Of a DNA stretch of 27,705 bases, positions 1 through 7,486 are shown piece by piece. The notes under the pieces are model-generated. The model did no database searches, was not told the DNA's origin, and saw only the letters and a program-made list of their open reading frames with translations. Origin of the DNA: Phycisphaerales bacterium (GTDB taxonomy: Bacteria > Planctomycetota > Phycisphaerae > Phycisphaerales > SM1A02). Location of the stretch: assembly GCA_018882625.1 (NCBI GenBank), contig VERO01000004.1, forward strand, positions 1-27,705, read 5' to 3'. A program made the translations under genes and the position numbers. Numbering within the stretch: the stretch's first letter is position 1; the number at the start of each line of letters is the position of its first letter.

Positions 1-1380
1 AAGTAGCAATAGCCCAAGAAGAGAAAGAGCTGTCTCAGGATTGCGGAGCGATACTTCGTCAGGAAAGCTGTCGACTTGGGATATCCGCAACGCCTTGGAT
101 CCCGTTGGGAATGTTCTGTTAGCAGCGTCTGCAGCTATGGCGGCTGCGGTCAATTTTTCTTTGGCGGCTGGGTATACTATGAATGCTATCGCGTTTATGA
201 TTGCTGCCATCAAAAGCACCACCACGCCACAGGAAAGTGCCAGTTTGAGACGAGCCTGCCACACAATCGACAAGATCGAGCCAATGCCGATTGCCGCGAG
301 AGGAACCAGTCCCAAAATGCCAAGCGGGGCGATGCGCAGATAGAAAAAATGGTAAAGCGGGGTGCCCGCGACGACCAGGTATGCTCCAACCAAGCAGAGA
401 GATGTTGCCCATATCCCACGGTGAGTCAGGGAAAGGCGACGTCCACTGAAGGCACCGACAATGGCCAAGCCGGTGGTGGCGGAGCCACAGAACATGAGCC
501 AAGCAACACCGGTTGCGCCAACAACACGGCCGACATCAAACGTCCGGAAGGTGCCCAAGGCCCAAGGGAAAATGCCGCCGAGGCTGAGCAGAAGCCTTGC
601 CGGATGCTTCCACCACTCGAGATTGGTCGCAACGTCGCGCGAACTGAGGAGAAAGAACTCCACTTGATTGGCCAGCACGGGTGATGCAAGTGCGGCGCCT
701 AACAGACCGGAAACCGCTACCGATGCGGTCGCGCGTAGCAATGCCTCACGATCTGTGAAGAGGCGGCCTACAAGAAAAGCCAAAGCAAAGACTGGCAAAT
801 AGAGGTGTGACTGAAGATTCCCAGAGTAAAAAACCGCGCCGCAAAGAAATGCAGCGCAAGCGGTATTCCGGACGAATGATCGCTCCTTAGCAAGAGCCCG
901 TTCCCAGAAAAGCCAAATCAGCGGAAACCAGACAAAAGTTCCTGCAATCCATGGATGGCCAAAATGCAGAATAAAAGCTCCTGAAAACTGCCACGCAATG
1001 GCCAAGACGGTGCAAGTGAAAAGCCCAAAGCGCCAGAATCGGAGCAAGGCGAACATTCCCGCCGCGGCGACGATGGAATGGAGGACGAGATTCCAATTGT
1101 AAGCCAACTCGAAAGGCAGCGTGAGGTAGCATAAAATCCGGATCGGATCGGTCCCGTTGATATGAGCGTCTGCCAAGAGTGGGCGCCCACCATGGGTGTA
1201 GGGATCCCACCACGGAATTTCCCCTCGCCGGTAGGCATCATAGATAACGGTCTGGAGCGGAAGGTCGTAGGTCAGTTGGTCTATGATGTAGTGGTTATCG
1301 GGGACACCGGTCGAGGTTGGATCGACAAACATGTAAGCGGGGAAGATCGCCGGTGCGATATCCAGCGGAGCAAGCAGGCG
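1..1380 (-). CDS. YfhO-like multi-pass membrane protein, partial at both ends
   Basis: An uninterrupted minus-strand frame of 460 codons runs off the left edge. It encodes a very hydrophobic protein with about ten candidate membrane helices. Near its N-terminus it has the YfhO/GT-C-type first loop: a PLD motif, then DPTSTGVPDNHYIIDQ, then WWDPYTHGGRPLLAD. Later come paired hydrophobic helices and a more polar stretch toward the left edge. YfhO-family proteins are polytopic membrane proteins of roughly 800 residues linked to cell-surface glycosylation, so the C-terminal part lies outside. No ATG, GTG or TTG was found in this frame between 1380 and 1560; the first internal ATG is at 1332 and would remove the conserved PLD segment. 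GC and third-codon-position bias are visibly lower than in all neighbours. The 5' end is therefore probably lost at a sequence junction near 1380-1410. The family call is from motif recognition, not alignment. Confidence 0.72.
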
Positions 1381-1415
1381 CGCGCCCCAAAGGGCGCTGC
1401 CGAGAAGCCCGCAAT
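1370..1415. other. Probable sequence junction between a low-GC and a high-GC segment
   Basis: Two oppositely oriented, recognisable coding regions meet here and both lack a start. The minus-strand YfhO-like frame is recognisable to about 1380, and prolyl-tRNA synthetase homology on the plus strand begins at about 1411 (AISPTRTENY). Codons in the synthetase frame between 1300 and 1411 include no ATG, GTG or TTG, and upstream of that the frame is only the antisense of the YfhO-like gene. Base composition changes abruptly at the same place. This is best read as an assembly or amplification chimera, or a rearrangement breakpoint. Confidence 0.7.
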
Positions 1416-2955
1416 CTCGCCTACCCGCACCGAGAACTACCAGGAGTGGTACCAGCAGGTGGTGCGCGCCGCCGAGCTCGCGGAGACGTCGCCGGTGCGC
1501 GGGTGCATGGTGATCAAGCCGTGGGGCTACGCGATCTGGGAGAACATCCAGCGCGCGCTCGACGGCATGTTCAAGGCCACGGGCCACCGCAACGCCTACT
1601 TCCCGCTCTTCATACCGCTCTCCTTCCTGCAGAAGGAGGCGGAGCATGTCGAGGGCTTCGCCAAGGAGTGCGCAGTCGTCACGCACCACCGGCTCGAGGC
1701 TGGTCCCGATGGGCAGCTGGTGCCGGCCGCGCCGCTCGACGAGCCTCTCGTGGTGCGGCCTACGTCCGAGACGATCATCGGCGCCACCTTCGCCAAGTGG
1801 GTCGAGAGCTGGCGCGACCTTCCGCTGCTGATCAACCAATGGGCGAATGTCGTGCGCTGGGAGATGCGCACGCGGCTGTTCCTGCGCACGGCCGAGTTCC
1901 TGTGGCAGGAGGGCCACACGGCGCACGCCACCAAGGAAGAGGCCGAAGCCGAGACGATGCAGATGCTGCGCGTCTACGCCGACTTCGCCGAGAACTGGAT
2001 GGCGATGCCGGTGATCCGCGGCCGCAAGACCGCGGGCGAGCGATTTCCCGGTGCTGTCGACACCTACTGCATCGAGGCCATGATGCAGGACCGCAAGGCG
2101 CTTCAGGCCGGAACGAGCCACTTCCTGGGCCAGAACTTCGCCAAGGCGAGCGAGATCAAGTTCCTCGACCAGACGGGCACGCTGCAGCACGCGTGGACCA
2201 CTTCGTGGGGCGTGTCGACACGCCTCGTTGGCGGGCTTGTCATGACGCATGCTGATGACGATGGCCTTGTGCTGCCGCCGCGGCTTGCGCCGGTGCATGT
2301 GGCGATCCTCCCTGTGCTGCACAAGCCCGAGGTCGCCGAGCAGGTGCTTGCGTACTGCAAGGGCCTGGCGGATGAGCTGCGGAAGATCACCTGGCATGGC
2401 AGGCCCATCGAGGTCGAGGTCGATGCGCGTGACCTGCGCGGCGGCGAGAAGTCGTGGCAGTGGATCAAGCGCGGTGCGCCGATCCGCGTCGAGGTCGGGC
2501 CGCGCGACATGGCCGCGGACAGCGTGTTCATGGCGCGCCGCGACCGTCCGCACAAGGACAAGCAGGCGGTGCCGCGCGCGCAGTTCGTGTCCGGCATCTG
2601 CACGCTGCTCGACGAGATGCAGGATGGGCTGCTCGCGCGCGCGCGTGCGCACCGCGACGCGCAGATGCGCCGCATCGACTCGAAGGCGGAATTCGAGGCG
2701 TTCTTCGCGGCGCCGCCGACGCCTGAGAACGCACCGACCCCGATCCATGCAGGCTTTGCGCTCGCGCACTTCTGCGGCGACCCGGCAGTCGAGGCCGACG
2801 TGAAGGAGCGCCTCGGCGTGACGATCCGCTGCATTCCGCTCGATGGCGATGCCGAGGCATCTGGCCTTCCTGCGGGCAGCCTTGACGGTCCCGGAACCTG
2901 CGTGATCACGGGCCGGCCGAGCGCCGGCCGTGTGGTGTGGGCCAAGTCGTACTGA
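1381..2955 (+). CDS. proS: Prolyl-tRNA synthetase, archaeal/eukaryote-like type, 5' end uncertain
   Basis: Class II aminoacyl-tRNA synthetase that charges tRNA-Pro with proline in the cytoplasm. Homology starts at AISPTRTENYQEWY (1411). It includes PVRGCMVIKPWGYAIWE, the TSE loop (RPTSETIIG), motif 2 (FLRTAEFLWQEGHT), motif 3 (STRLVGGLVMTHADDDGL), an anticodon-binding domain from about 2290, and the extra C-terminal domain ending in WAKSY that marks the archaeal/eukaryote-like form. The editing insertion of the long bacterial form is absent. Length from 1411 is about 514 residues, near full size, so only a few N-terminal residues are missing. The open frame continues to an ATG at 1162, but that extension is antisense to the YfhO-like gene and does not resemble ProRS. 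No closer start codon exists, so the true start was probably removed at the junction. Confidence 0.93.
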   Translation, partial: RAPKGAAEKPAISPTRTENYQEWYQQVVRAAELAETSPVRGCMVIKPWGYAIWENIQRALDGMFKATGHRNAYFPLFIPLSFLQKEAEHVEGFAKECAVVTHHRLEAGPDGQLVPAAPLDEPLVVRPTSETIIGATFAKWVESWRDLPLLINQWANVVRWEMRTRLFLRTAEFLWQEGHTAHATKEEAEAETMQMLRVYADFAENWMAMPVIRGRKTAGERFPGAVDTYCIEAMMQDRKALQAGTSHFLGQNFAKASEIKFLDQTGTLQHAWTTSWGVSTRLVGGLVMTHADDDGLVLPPRLAPVHVAILPVLHKPEVAEQVLAYCKGLADELRKITWHGRPIEVEVDARDLRGGEKSWQWIKRGAPIRVEVGPRDMAADSVFMARRDRPHKDKQAVPRAQFVSGICTLLDEMQDGLLARARAHRDAQMRRIDSKAEFEAFFAAPPTPENAPTPIHAGFALAHFCGDPAVEADVKERLGVTIRCIPLDGDAEASGLPAGSLDGPGTCVITGRPSAGRVVWAKSY

Positions 2956-3032
2956 GTTACGGCCGGTTTTTGATTCAATCTGCGCGCGCAGCCTTGACGC
3001 AAGGCTCGGGCTGAGGCATGTTGCGGCATCCT

Positions 3033-3047
3033 TGGACAGCGTGTCCA
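3033..3047. promoter_or_regulatory. Inverted repeat upstream of the PEP-CTERM-like gene
   Basis: TGGACA-GCG-TGTCCA is a perfect 6+3+6 inverted repeat ending 23 bases before the ATG at 3071. It contains a TTGGACA string resembling a -35 element and is not followed by a T tract. An operator or small hairpin in the leader is possible; its function is unknown. Confidence 0.25.
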
Positions 3048-3070
3048 GGGCAGGGAACAAGGGAACAGAG

Positions 3071-3733
3071 ATGCCGCATCTCGGTGCTGTCAGTTTGGGA
3101 ATGGGACTCGCCGCTGCGCTCGCCGCATCGGCGCACGCGGGGTTCACGAATCCCCTGATCCCCTCCTGGTCCGGTGGCCCCAACACCCAGTTCGCGGCGT
3201 GGGAGAGCTTCACGCAGCCGGGCGGCGGCCCCAACCTGCCTGACCAGGCTGGCTCTGCCCCCTTCAGCCTCATGAACTACGCGCCGGGCGCGTTCATCAC
3301 GAGCACCGGCAACCTGTACGGCTCCGGCGCGCCCCTCTTCATCTCGATGATGGGCGGCACGCAGGGGAATGCCGCATCGCCCATCAATGTGGTGCTCAAC
3401 GTGTCGACCGCGGGCAGCACGCTCAACATGGGCTCGGTGCGGCTGTGGCTCTTCGACGGCAGCGGGAACGTGTCGTTCTACTCCCCGACGACATCGGAGG
3501 TCAGGTTCGATGCGCCGTCGCCCCCGCAGGGCAGCGCGCAGACTGTCGCATTCACATGGTCGGTCCCGTCGACAGCGTTCGCCGCATCGGGCTGGCGGAT
3601 CGAGTTCGGCGCATCGGCCGTGAACATGTCGCTTGATGCGGTCCGCGTGGACCTGCAGTACGTGCCCGCGCCTGGTGCGCTGGCGCTGATTGGGATCGCT
3701 GCCGCGGTGGGGGCGCGGCGAAGACGGAGGTGA
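3071..3733 (+). CDS. Secreted protein with PEP-CTERM-like sorting tail
   Basis: A 220-residue exported protein of unknown function. The start at 3071 is chosen because it gives a clean signal peptide (hydrophobic LGMGLAAALAASAHA, cleavage after AHA) with a purine-rich AAGGGA about 7 bases upstream; the frame is open further upstream without signal-like sequence. The mature part is rich in Gly, Ser, Pro, Asn and aromatic residues and predicts as beta-strand. The C-terminus has the tripartite sorting signal: VPAPGA, a hydrophobic stretch (LALIGIAAAVGA) and RRRRR. In PEP-CTERM systems this tail is processed by an exosortase, and the protein goes to the envelope or outside. No exosortase gene is in the window. 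A strong terminator follows about 65 bases after the stop. Confidence 0.85.
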   Translation: MPHLGAVSLGMGLAAALAASAHAGFTNPLIPSWSGGPNTQFAAWESFTQPGGGPNLPDQAGSAPFSLMNYAPGAFITSTGNLYGSGAPLFISMMGGTQGNAASPINVVLNVSTAGSTLNMGSVRLWLFDGSGNVSFYSPTTSEVRFDAPSPPQGSAQTVAFTWSVPSTAFAASGWRIEFGASAVNMSLDAVRVDLQYVPAPGALALIGIAAAVGARRRRR

Positions 3734-3797
3734 GCGGAGGGTGAGTGCGCCCGCACGCAGTGTCGCGAGCGCGTTCATCAACCGGTTCACTCACGAG

Positions 3798-3842
3798 AGC
3801 CAACGGTGCCGACGGCGAGGCCTCGGCACCGTTGGCTTTTTT
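3798..3842 (+). terminator. Rho-independent terminator
   Basis: A perfect 15-bp stem, AGCCAACGGTGCCGA (3798-3812) paired with TCGGCACCGTTGGCT (3823-3837), with a 10-base loop and a run of six T (3837-3842). It closes transcription of the PEP-CTERM-like gene just before the convergent gene ending at 3849. The minus-strand side has no clear T run, so it looks one-directional. Confidence 0.9.
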
Positions 3843-3848
3843 GGGCAG

Positions 3849-4238
3849 TCAGCCTTCCTGGATCAGCCAGGCCACGCACGCGAGCTCGGCGGAGCTCAGG
3901 CGCTCGCCCGACCATGCGCACACGGGCTTGCTTGTGCCGGCGCCCTCGTAGAGCTTGTTGCCGTAGCAGTTGAAGAGCACCTTCCCGATGTCCGCGCCCT
4001 TGCACACCTTGTTGCCGTTGATGGTGTAGAGGCACTCGCCCGTTCCTGCGCCCTTGAACACCTTCGTGCCCACGACATTGAGCAGCACGGTTCCCGTGCC
4101 GGCGCCGCGGTATGCGGTGAGCCCGCGGATGTTGCACAGCACCTTGGACGACCCTTGCGTGTCGTAGAAGGTGCCGCTGCGCAGGTTGAAGATCGGCACC
4201 TCGGTCCCGGCCCCGCGGAAGAACTGGATCTTCGACAT
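3849..4238 (-). CDS. Small tandem-repeat protein (about 18-residue GAGTG repeats)
   Basis: A 129-residue protein, start MSKIQFFRGAGT at 4238; upstream codons in the same frame are Arg-rich antisense shadow. About six degenerate repeats of roughly 18 residues carry the core GAGTGxVLxNxxGxKVxK, for example RGAGTGTVLLNVVGTKVF, KGAGTGECLYTINGNKVC and KGADIGKVLFNCYGNKLY. The alternating hydrophobic pattern suggests short beta-hairpins stacking into a solenoid or small beta-propeller-like fold. A non-repeat cap (LSSAELACVAWLIQEG) ends it. There is no signal peptide or membrane helix, so it is probably cytoplasmic. Five or so Cys sit at repeat-equivalent positions. The repeats resemble the GxVLYTIxGxKIYxG repeats of other uncharacterised bacterial proteins. 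Function unknown. Confidence 0.75.
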   Translation of the reverse strand: MSKIQFFRGAGTEVPIFNLRSGTFYDTQGSSKVLCNIRGLTAYRGAGTGTVLLNVVGTKVFKGAGTGECLYTINGNKVCKGADIGKVLFNCYGNKLYEGAGTSKPVCAWSGERLSSAELACVAWLIQEG

Positions 4239-4330
4239 GCGCGCGATCGTAGGGTGTACGCCTCGCTGATTGGCCAGTGCATACGGCGCGATGTCACGCG
4301 CAGCGGCACGAGCCCGTCGGCGCCGCGCGA

Positions 4331-4978
4331 TCACCCGCAGCCGCAGGATCCGCCAGCGCTGCAGGACTTGCCGGTGCTCGCTGCAGCGCCGGGTGCACCC
4401 GCCGGCGGAGCCTTCGGCGCGTTCCACGGCATCGCGCCAAGGACCTTGGCCATCGGGCAGATGCCGGTGAGGCCCGCGAACGCGAGACCGCATCCGACGA
4501 AACCTGCGCCCGTCAGGAACCACGGGTTCACGAGCACGCCGAGCGCCGTGAATCCCGCGACCATCGATCCCGCCACGATCAGCACCTGGCGAATGATCGG
4601 GATCGACCCGCCGCCGGCTGTGACCGCAAGCCCGGCGGCCTGCCACGCCTTGATGCCGCCCTCGATGACGCTGATGTCCGTGCGGCCGGCGGCAGCGAGC
4701 GCACGCGCCACCTGGCCGGCGCGGTTGCCGCTCTGGCAGAGGATCAGCATGCGCATGCCCTCGGCCGACGGCGGGAAGCAGTCTGCGCGCACCACGCTCG
4801 AGGGCGCCGGGATGTACTTGGAGAGCGCCACGCGCCTGATCTCGTCCGGCTCGCGCACATCGACGATCACGGCACGCCCAGTGCGTTGCAGCGCGTCAGC
4901 CTCCTTGGGCGTGACGGTGCCGTGCGTGGCGCGGGCGCTGGTCGTGGCAGGAACGGTCGCTGCGGTCATGGTGGTCAT
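4331..4978 (-). CDS. Rhodanese domain fused to DUF2892 membrane domain (YgaP-like)
   Basis: A 215-residue protein. Residues about 20-122 form a rhodanese domain with IVDVREPDEI and the active-site loop CQSGNRAG, catalytic Cys81; this fold moves sulfane sulfur through a Cys persulfide. Residues about 127-187 match the DUF2892 two-helix membrane module (IPIIRQVLIVAGSMVAGF, NPWFLTGAGFVGCGLAFAG, TGICPMAKVLG). The layout is that of E. coli YgaP, an inner-membrane rhodanese. The C-terminus ends in a small Cys cluster, KSCSAGGSCGCG, which could bind metal or carry sulfur. The start at 4978 (MTTMTAATV) is preferred over the upstream ATG at 5035, which would overlap the divergent sigma gene. The two share about 55 bases of upstream DNA. 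Sulfur transfer is a family-level statement; the substrate is unknown. Confidence 0.88.
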   Translation of the reverse strand: MTTMTAATVPATTSARATHGTVTPKEADALQRTGRAVIVDVREPDEIRRVALSKYIPAPSSVVRADCFPPSAEGMRMLILCQSGNRAGQVARALAAAGRTDISVIEGGIKAWQAAGLAVTAGGGSIPIIRQVLIVAGSMVAGFTALGVLVNPWFLTGAGFVGCGLAFAGLTGICPMAKVLGAMPWNAPKAPPAGAPGAAASTGKSCSAGGSCGCG

Positions 4979-5033
4979 GTGTGGTGAGAGGCACGCTATC
5001 CGAGGTGGGTTCCCCAATCTGTAGTCTTTGTCC

Positions 5034-5906
5034 ATGGTTTCGGTCGCGTGTTCCAAGGCGGGCAGGGTTTCCTTCGAGCAGGCTGCGCTGCAGTGCGCGC
5101 CCCGCATCAGGGCCGTCCTGCGGCGGCTAGTGCGTACAGACGCCGATGCCGACGACCTGCTTCAGGAGACACTCCTGTCCGCATACCGGCACTGGGACCG
5201 CTTCAGGGGCGACGCGGCCGCCTGCACATGGCTCCACGCGATCGCCGTCCGCAAGGCCGCGCGACATGGCAAGCGCGCCGCTCGCCTCAGGTCCGTGACG
5301 GAGGCGTATGCCCGTGCCGTGCCATTCATGCACCCAAGGCTTGCGCACGCGGATGTGGATCCCGACTCCCGCGCAGCACGCGAACTGCGCACCGAGGCAC
5401 GCGCGCGTGTCGAGGGCGCTGTCGATGAGGTGCCTCAGCCGTACCGGACCGCGCTGGTGCTCAAGGAGATCGCGGGGATGAGCCTGAAGGAAGCCGCAAC
5501 CGTGCTCGGCGTGCGCCAAGCAACTGTCAAGACGCGCGTACACCGGGGCCGCATCTTCCTGCGTGATGCGCTGCTGCGCGGCCGCCCGACGAGGCCCGTG
5601 CCTGCACCGGCCTACCCGCGCGGCACCTGCATGGCGCTGCTTGAGGCCAAGATGGACTCGCTTGACCGCGGCGTGCCGTTCCCGGTGCAGGACGAGCTCG
5701 TGTGCGAGCGCTGCCGCGAGGTGTTCGCGAGCCTCGACATCGGCGCGGACGCGTGCGGCAGCCTGCGCGCGGCGACGATGCCGGCGGCGATGCGCGCGCG
5801 CATTGAGCGGATGATCAGGGCTGTGCGGTCGCCGCAGGCTCCACGCGAGGGAACAGTGCGCACTTCGCCAGCGCGGTCCCCTCGGCGATCGCGCCGTAGC
5901 GGGTGA
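5034..5906 (+). CDS. ECF-type RNA polymerase sigma factor with Cys-containing C-terminal extension
   Basis: A 290-residue protein. Residues about 15-82 are sigma region 2 (DADDLLQETLLSAYRHWDRF, TWLHAIAVRKAAR). Residues about 130-183 are region 4 with a helix-turn-helix (MSLKEAATVLGVRQATVKTR, VHRGR). Together they bind core RNA polymerase and promoter DNA. Unlike standard ECF factors of about 190 residues, about 100 further residues follow, containing C199, then C224-x2-C227 (ELVCERCREVF), and C241. This spacing resembles zinc-binding anti-sigma motifs, so the extension may be a built-in redox or metal sensor; that is inference. It ends with a basic tail. ATG 5034 is used; a TTG lies two codons upstream. 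It is divergent from the rhodanese gene. The last 92 bases overlap the end of metG on the opposite strand. Confidence 0.87.
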   Translation: MVSVACSKAGRVSFEQAALQCAPRIRAVLRRLVRTDADADDLLQETLLSAYRHWDRFRGDAAACTWLHAIAVRKAARHGKRAARLRSVTEAYARAVPFMHPRLAHADVDPDSRAARELRTEARARVEGAVDEVPQPYRTALVLKEIAGMSLKEAATVLGVRQATVKTRVHRGRIFLRDALLRGRPTRPVPAPAYPRGTCMALLEAKMDSLDRGVPFPVQDELVCERCREVFASLDIGADACGSLRAATMPAAMRARIERMIRAVRSPQAPREGTVRTSPARSPRRSRRSG

Positions 5907-7473
5907 GCGTGGCGAGGTCGGTTCGCGCGCCGGCGCCGCCCGCGACCTGCGCACTGCCGCCGCCACCAGCCCCGCCGAGCGCGACGGCAAGATCCGCCAT
6001 GCGCGCCGGCAGGAAGGGCTCAAGCAGAACGCCAGCCACGCGCACGCTCTGCGCGCACTGCGCCAGGATCGACGCCAGCTCGGCCTGGCGAGCAGGGTCC
6101 TTCGCCACCTTGAAGGGCTCTGTGCGGTTGATGAAGGCGTCGATGTCGCGCAGGAGCCGCATCGGCGCCTCGGCTGCGCCGGCAAGGTCGAAGGAGTCGA
6201 TGGCGATCGTCCATTCCTGCACCGCGCGCGCGCAGCGATTCGGCCACTCGCCGCCGCCTGAGGCATCGGCGGGCATCGCGCCGCCGAAGTACTTGCCGAT
6301 CATCGCGGTGATGCGGCTGGGGCAGTTGCCGACCACATTCACGAGTTCGCCCGTGTAGATCTCGTGGAGGTGCGCGGCGCGGAAGTCCGCGTCGGCAGCC
6401 TGGAGCGGACCCTGCGTGGCCATGTACCAGCGCCATGCATCAAGCCCGTAGTGGGCGATGAAGCCGTCGATCGCCGGCAGGTCCACGAAGTTGCCGAGGC
6501 TCTTGGACATCTTCTGCCCGTCGGCGATCCAGAAGCTGTGCGCATGGATGCGGCGCGGCATCGGCAGCTCGAGCGCCATCAGCACCGCGGGCCACACCAC
6601 CGCATGGAACCACAGGATCTCCTTGCCGATCACGTGGTAGCTCGCAGGCCACAGGTGCGCGCGCGCGCGCGCCAGCGCCGCGTCATCCGGGTGCGCGCCC
6701 GGCGCGATGCGCGACGCATCGCATCCGGACTCGAGCGCGCCGAGCCCGAGCGCCGTCACGTAGTTGAGGAGCGCATCGATCCACACGTAGATGACGTGCG
6801 CCGGGTCGCCGGGGAACGGGATGCCCCACGAGAACTTGGTGCGCGTGATCGGCACGTCCTGCAGGCCGTCGCGCAGGCGGCCGAGCACCTCGTTGAAGCG
6901 GCCCTGCGGCTGCACGAATCCCGGGTTGTCCCGGAAGAGGGCCTCGAGCCGGGGCGCGAAGGCGCTCAGCCTGAAGTAGTAGTTCTCCTCGCTCGCGCGC
7001 ACGAGCGGCTTGCCGCTGATGATGCTCCTGTGCCCCTGCTCCTTCGCCGCGGCCTCCGTGAGGTACTCCTCCTGGCTCTCGTCGTACCAGCCCTCGAAGG
7101 TGCCTCGGTACACGCTGCCTGAGTCGAGAAGCCTCCCGATCAGCGCCTGCACCTGACGCACGTGCCGGGGCTGCGTGGTGCGGATGAAGTCGCTGTTGGT
7201 GAGCCCGAAGACCGACAGCACGCGCTGGAACTCGGCTGCGTTCTCGTCGGCGAGATCCTGCGGCGGGATGCCTCGCGCTGCGGCGCTGCGCTCGACCTTC
7301 ACCCCATGCTCGTCGGTGCCGGTCAGGAAGAACACGTCATGGCCGCGCAGGCGCATCGCACGCGCCCACACGTCGCAGAGGGTCGTGGTGTAGGCGTGGC
7401 CGATGTGGGGCCGGTCATTGACGTAGTAGATCGGCGTCGTGATGTAGGCGGATTCCCGCGCGCGCTCGGACAT
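5815..7473 (-). CDS. metG: Methionyl-tRNA synthetase
   Basis: A 552-residue class I synthetase that charges tRNA-Met. It has the HIGH motif (RPHIGHAYTT, residues 21-30), TGTDEHG, the core IYVWIDALLNYV, the KMSKS loop (GQKMSKSLGN, residues 319-328) and an alpha-helical anticodon-binding region (INRTEPFKVAKD). The region that holds zinc cysteines in E. coli-type enzymes (near GWYDESQEEYLTE) has none, placing it with the zinc-free short form. There is no C-terminal tRNA-binding EMAP domain. The start MSERARESAYITTP at 7473 aligns with the family; an in-frame ATG at 7500 would overlap the upstream gene. That upstream gene ends at 7487, 13 bases away, so the two are probably co-transcribed. The 3' end overlaps the convergent sigma gene by 92 bases. 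Confidence 0.95.
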   Translation of the reverse strand: MSERARESAYITTPIYYVNDRPHIGHAYTTTLCDVWARAMRLRGHDVFFLTGTDEHGVKVERSAAARGIPPQDLADENAAEFQRVLSVFGLTNSDFIRTTQPRHVRQVQALIGRLLDSGSVYRGTFEGWYDESQEEYLTEAAAKEQGHRSIISGKPLVRASEENYYFRLSAFAPRLEALFRDNPGFVQPQGRFNEVLGRLRDGLQDVPITRTKFSWGIPFPGDPAHVIYVWIDALLNYVTALGLGALESGCDASRIAPGAHPDDAALARARAHLWPASYHVIGKEILWFHAVVWPAVLMALELPMPRRIHAHSFWIADGQKMSKSLGNFVDLPAIDGFIAHYGLDAWRWYMATQGPLQAADADFRAAHLHEIYTGELVNVVGNCPSRITAMIGKYFGGAMPADASGGGEWPNRCARAVQEWTIAIDSFDLAGAAEAPMRLLRDIDAFINRTEPFKVAKDPARQAELASILAQCAQSVRVAGVLLEPFLPARMADLAVALGGAGGGGSAQVAGGAGARTDLATLTRYGAIAEGTALAKCALFPRVEPAATAQP

Positions 7474-7486
7474 GGGAGAGACGATG

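Noticed and set aside
887..1241. Two short minus-strand open frames
   Set aside because: They are alternative frames of the YfhO-like gene; the third frame reads through uninterrupted with coherent membrane helices.
1162..1380. N-terminal extension of prolyl-tRNA synthetase back to an ATG at 1162
   Set aside because: The translation is the antisense of the YfhO-like frame, has lower GC, and does not resemble ProRS N-termini, which begin only a few residues before AISPT.
2103..3029. A 308-codon minus-strand open frame
   Set aside because: Antisense shadow of proS, Ser/Arg-rich, no recognisable domain.
6655..6680. CG-rich alternating tract (GCGCGCGCGCGC) as a repeat element
   Set aside because: It lies within metG coding sequence and reflects Ala/Arg codons in high-GC DNA.
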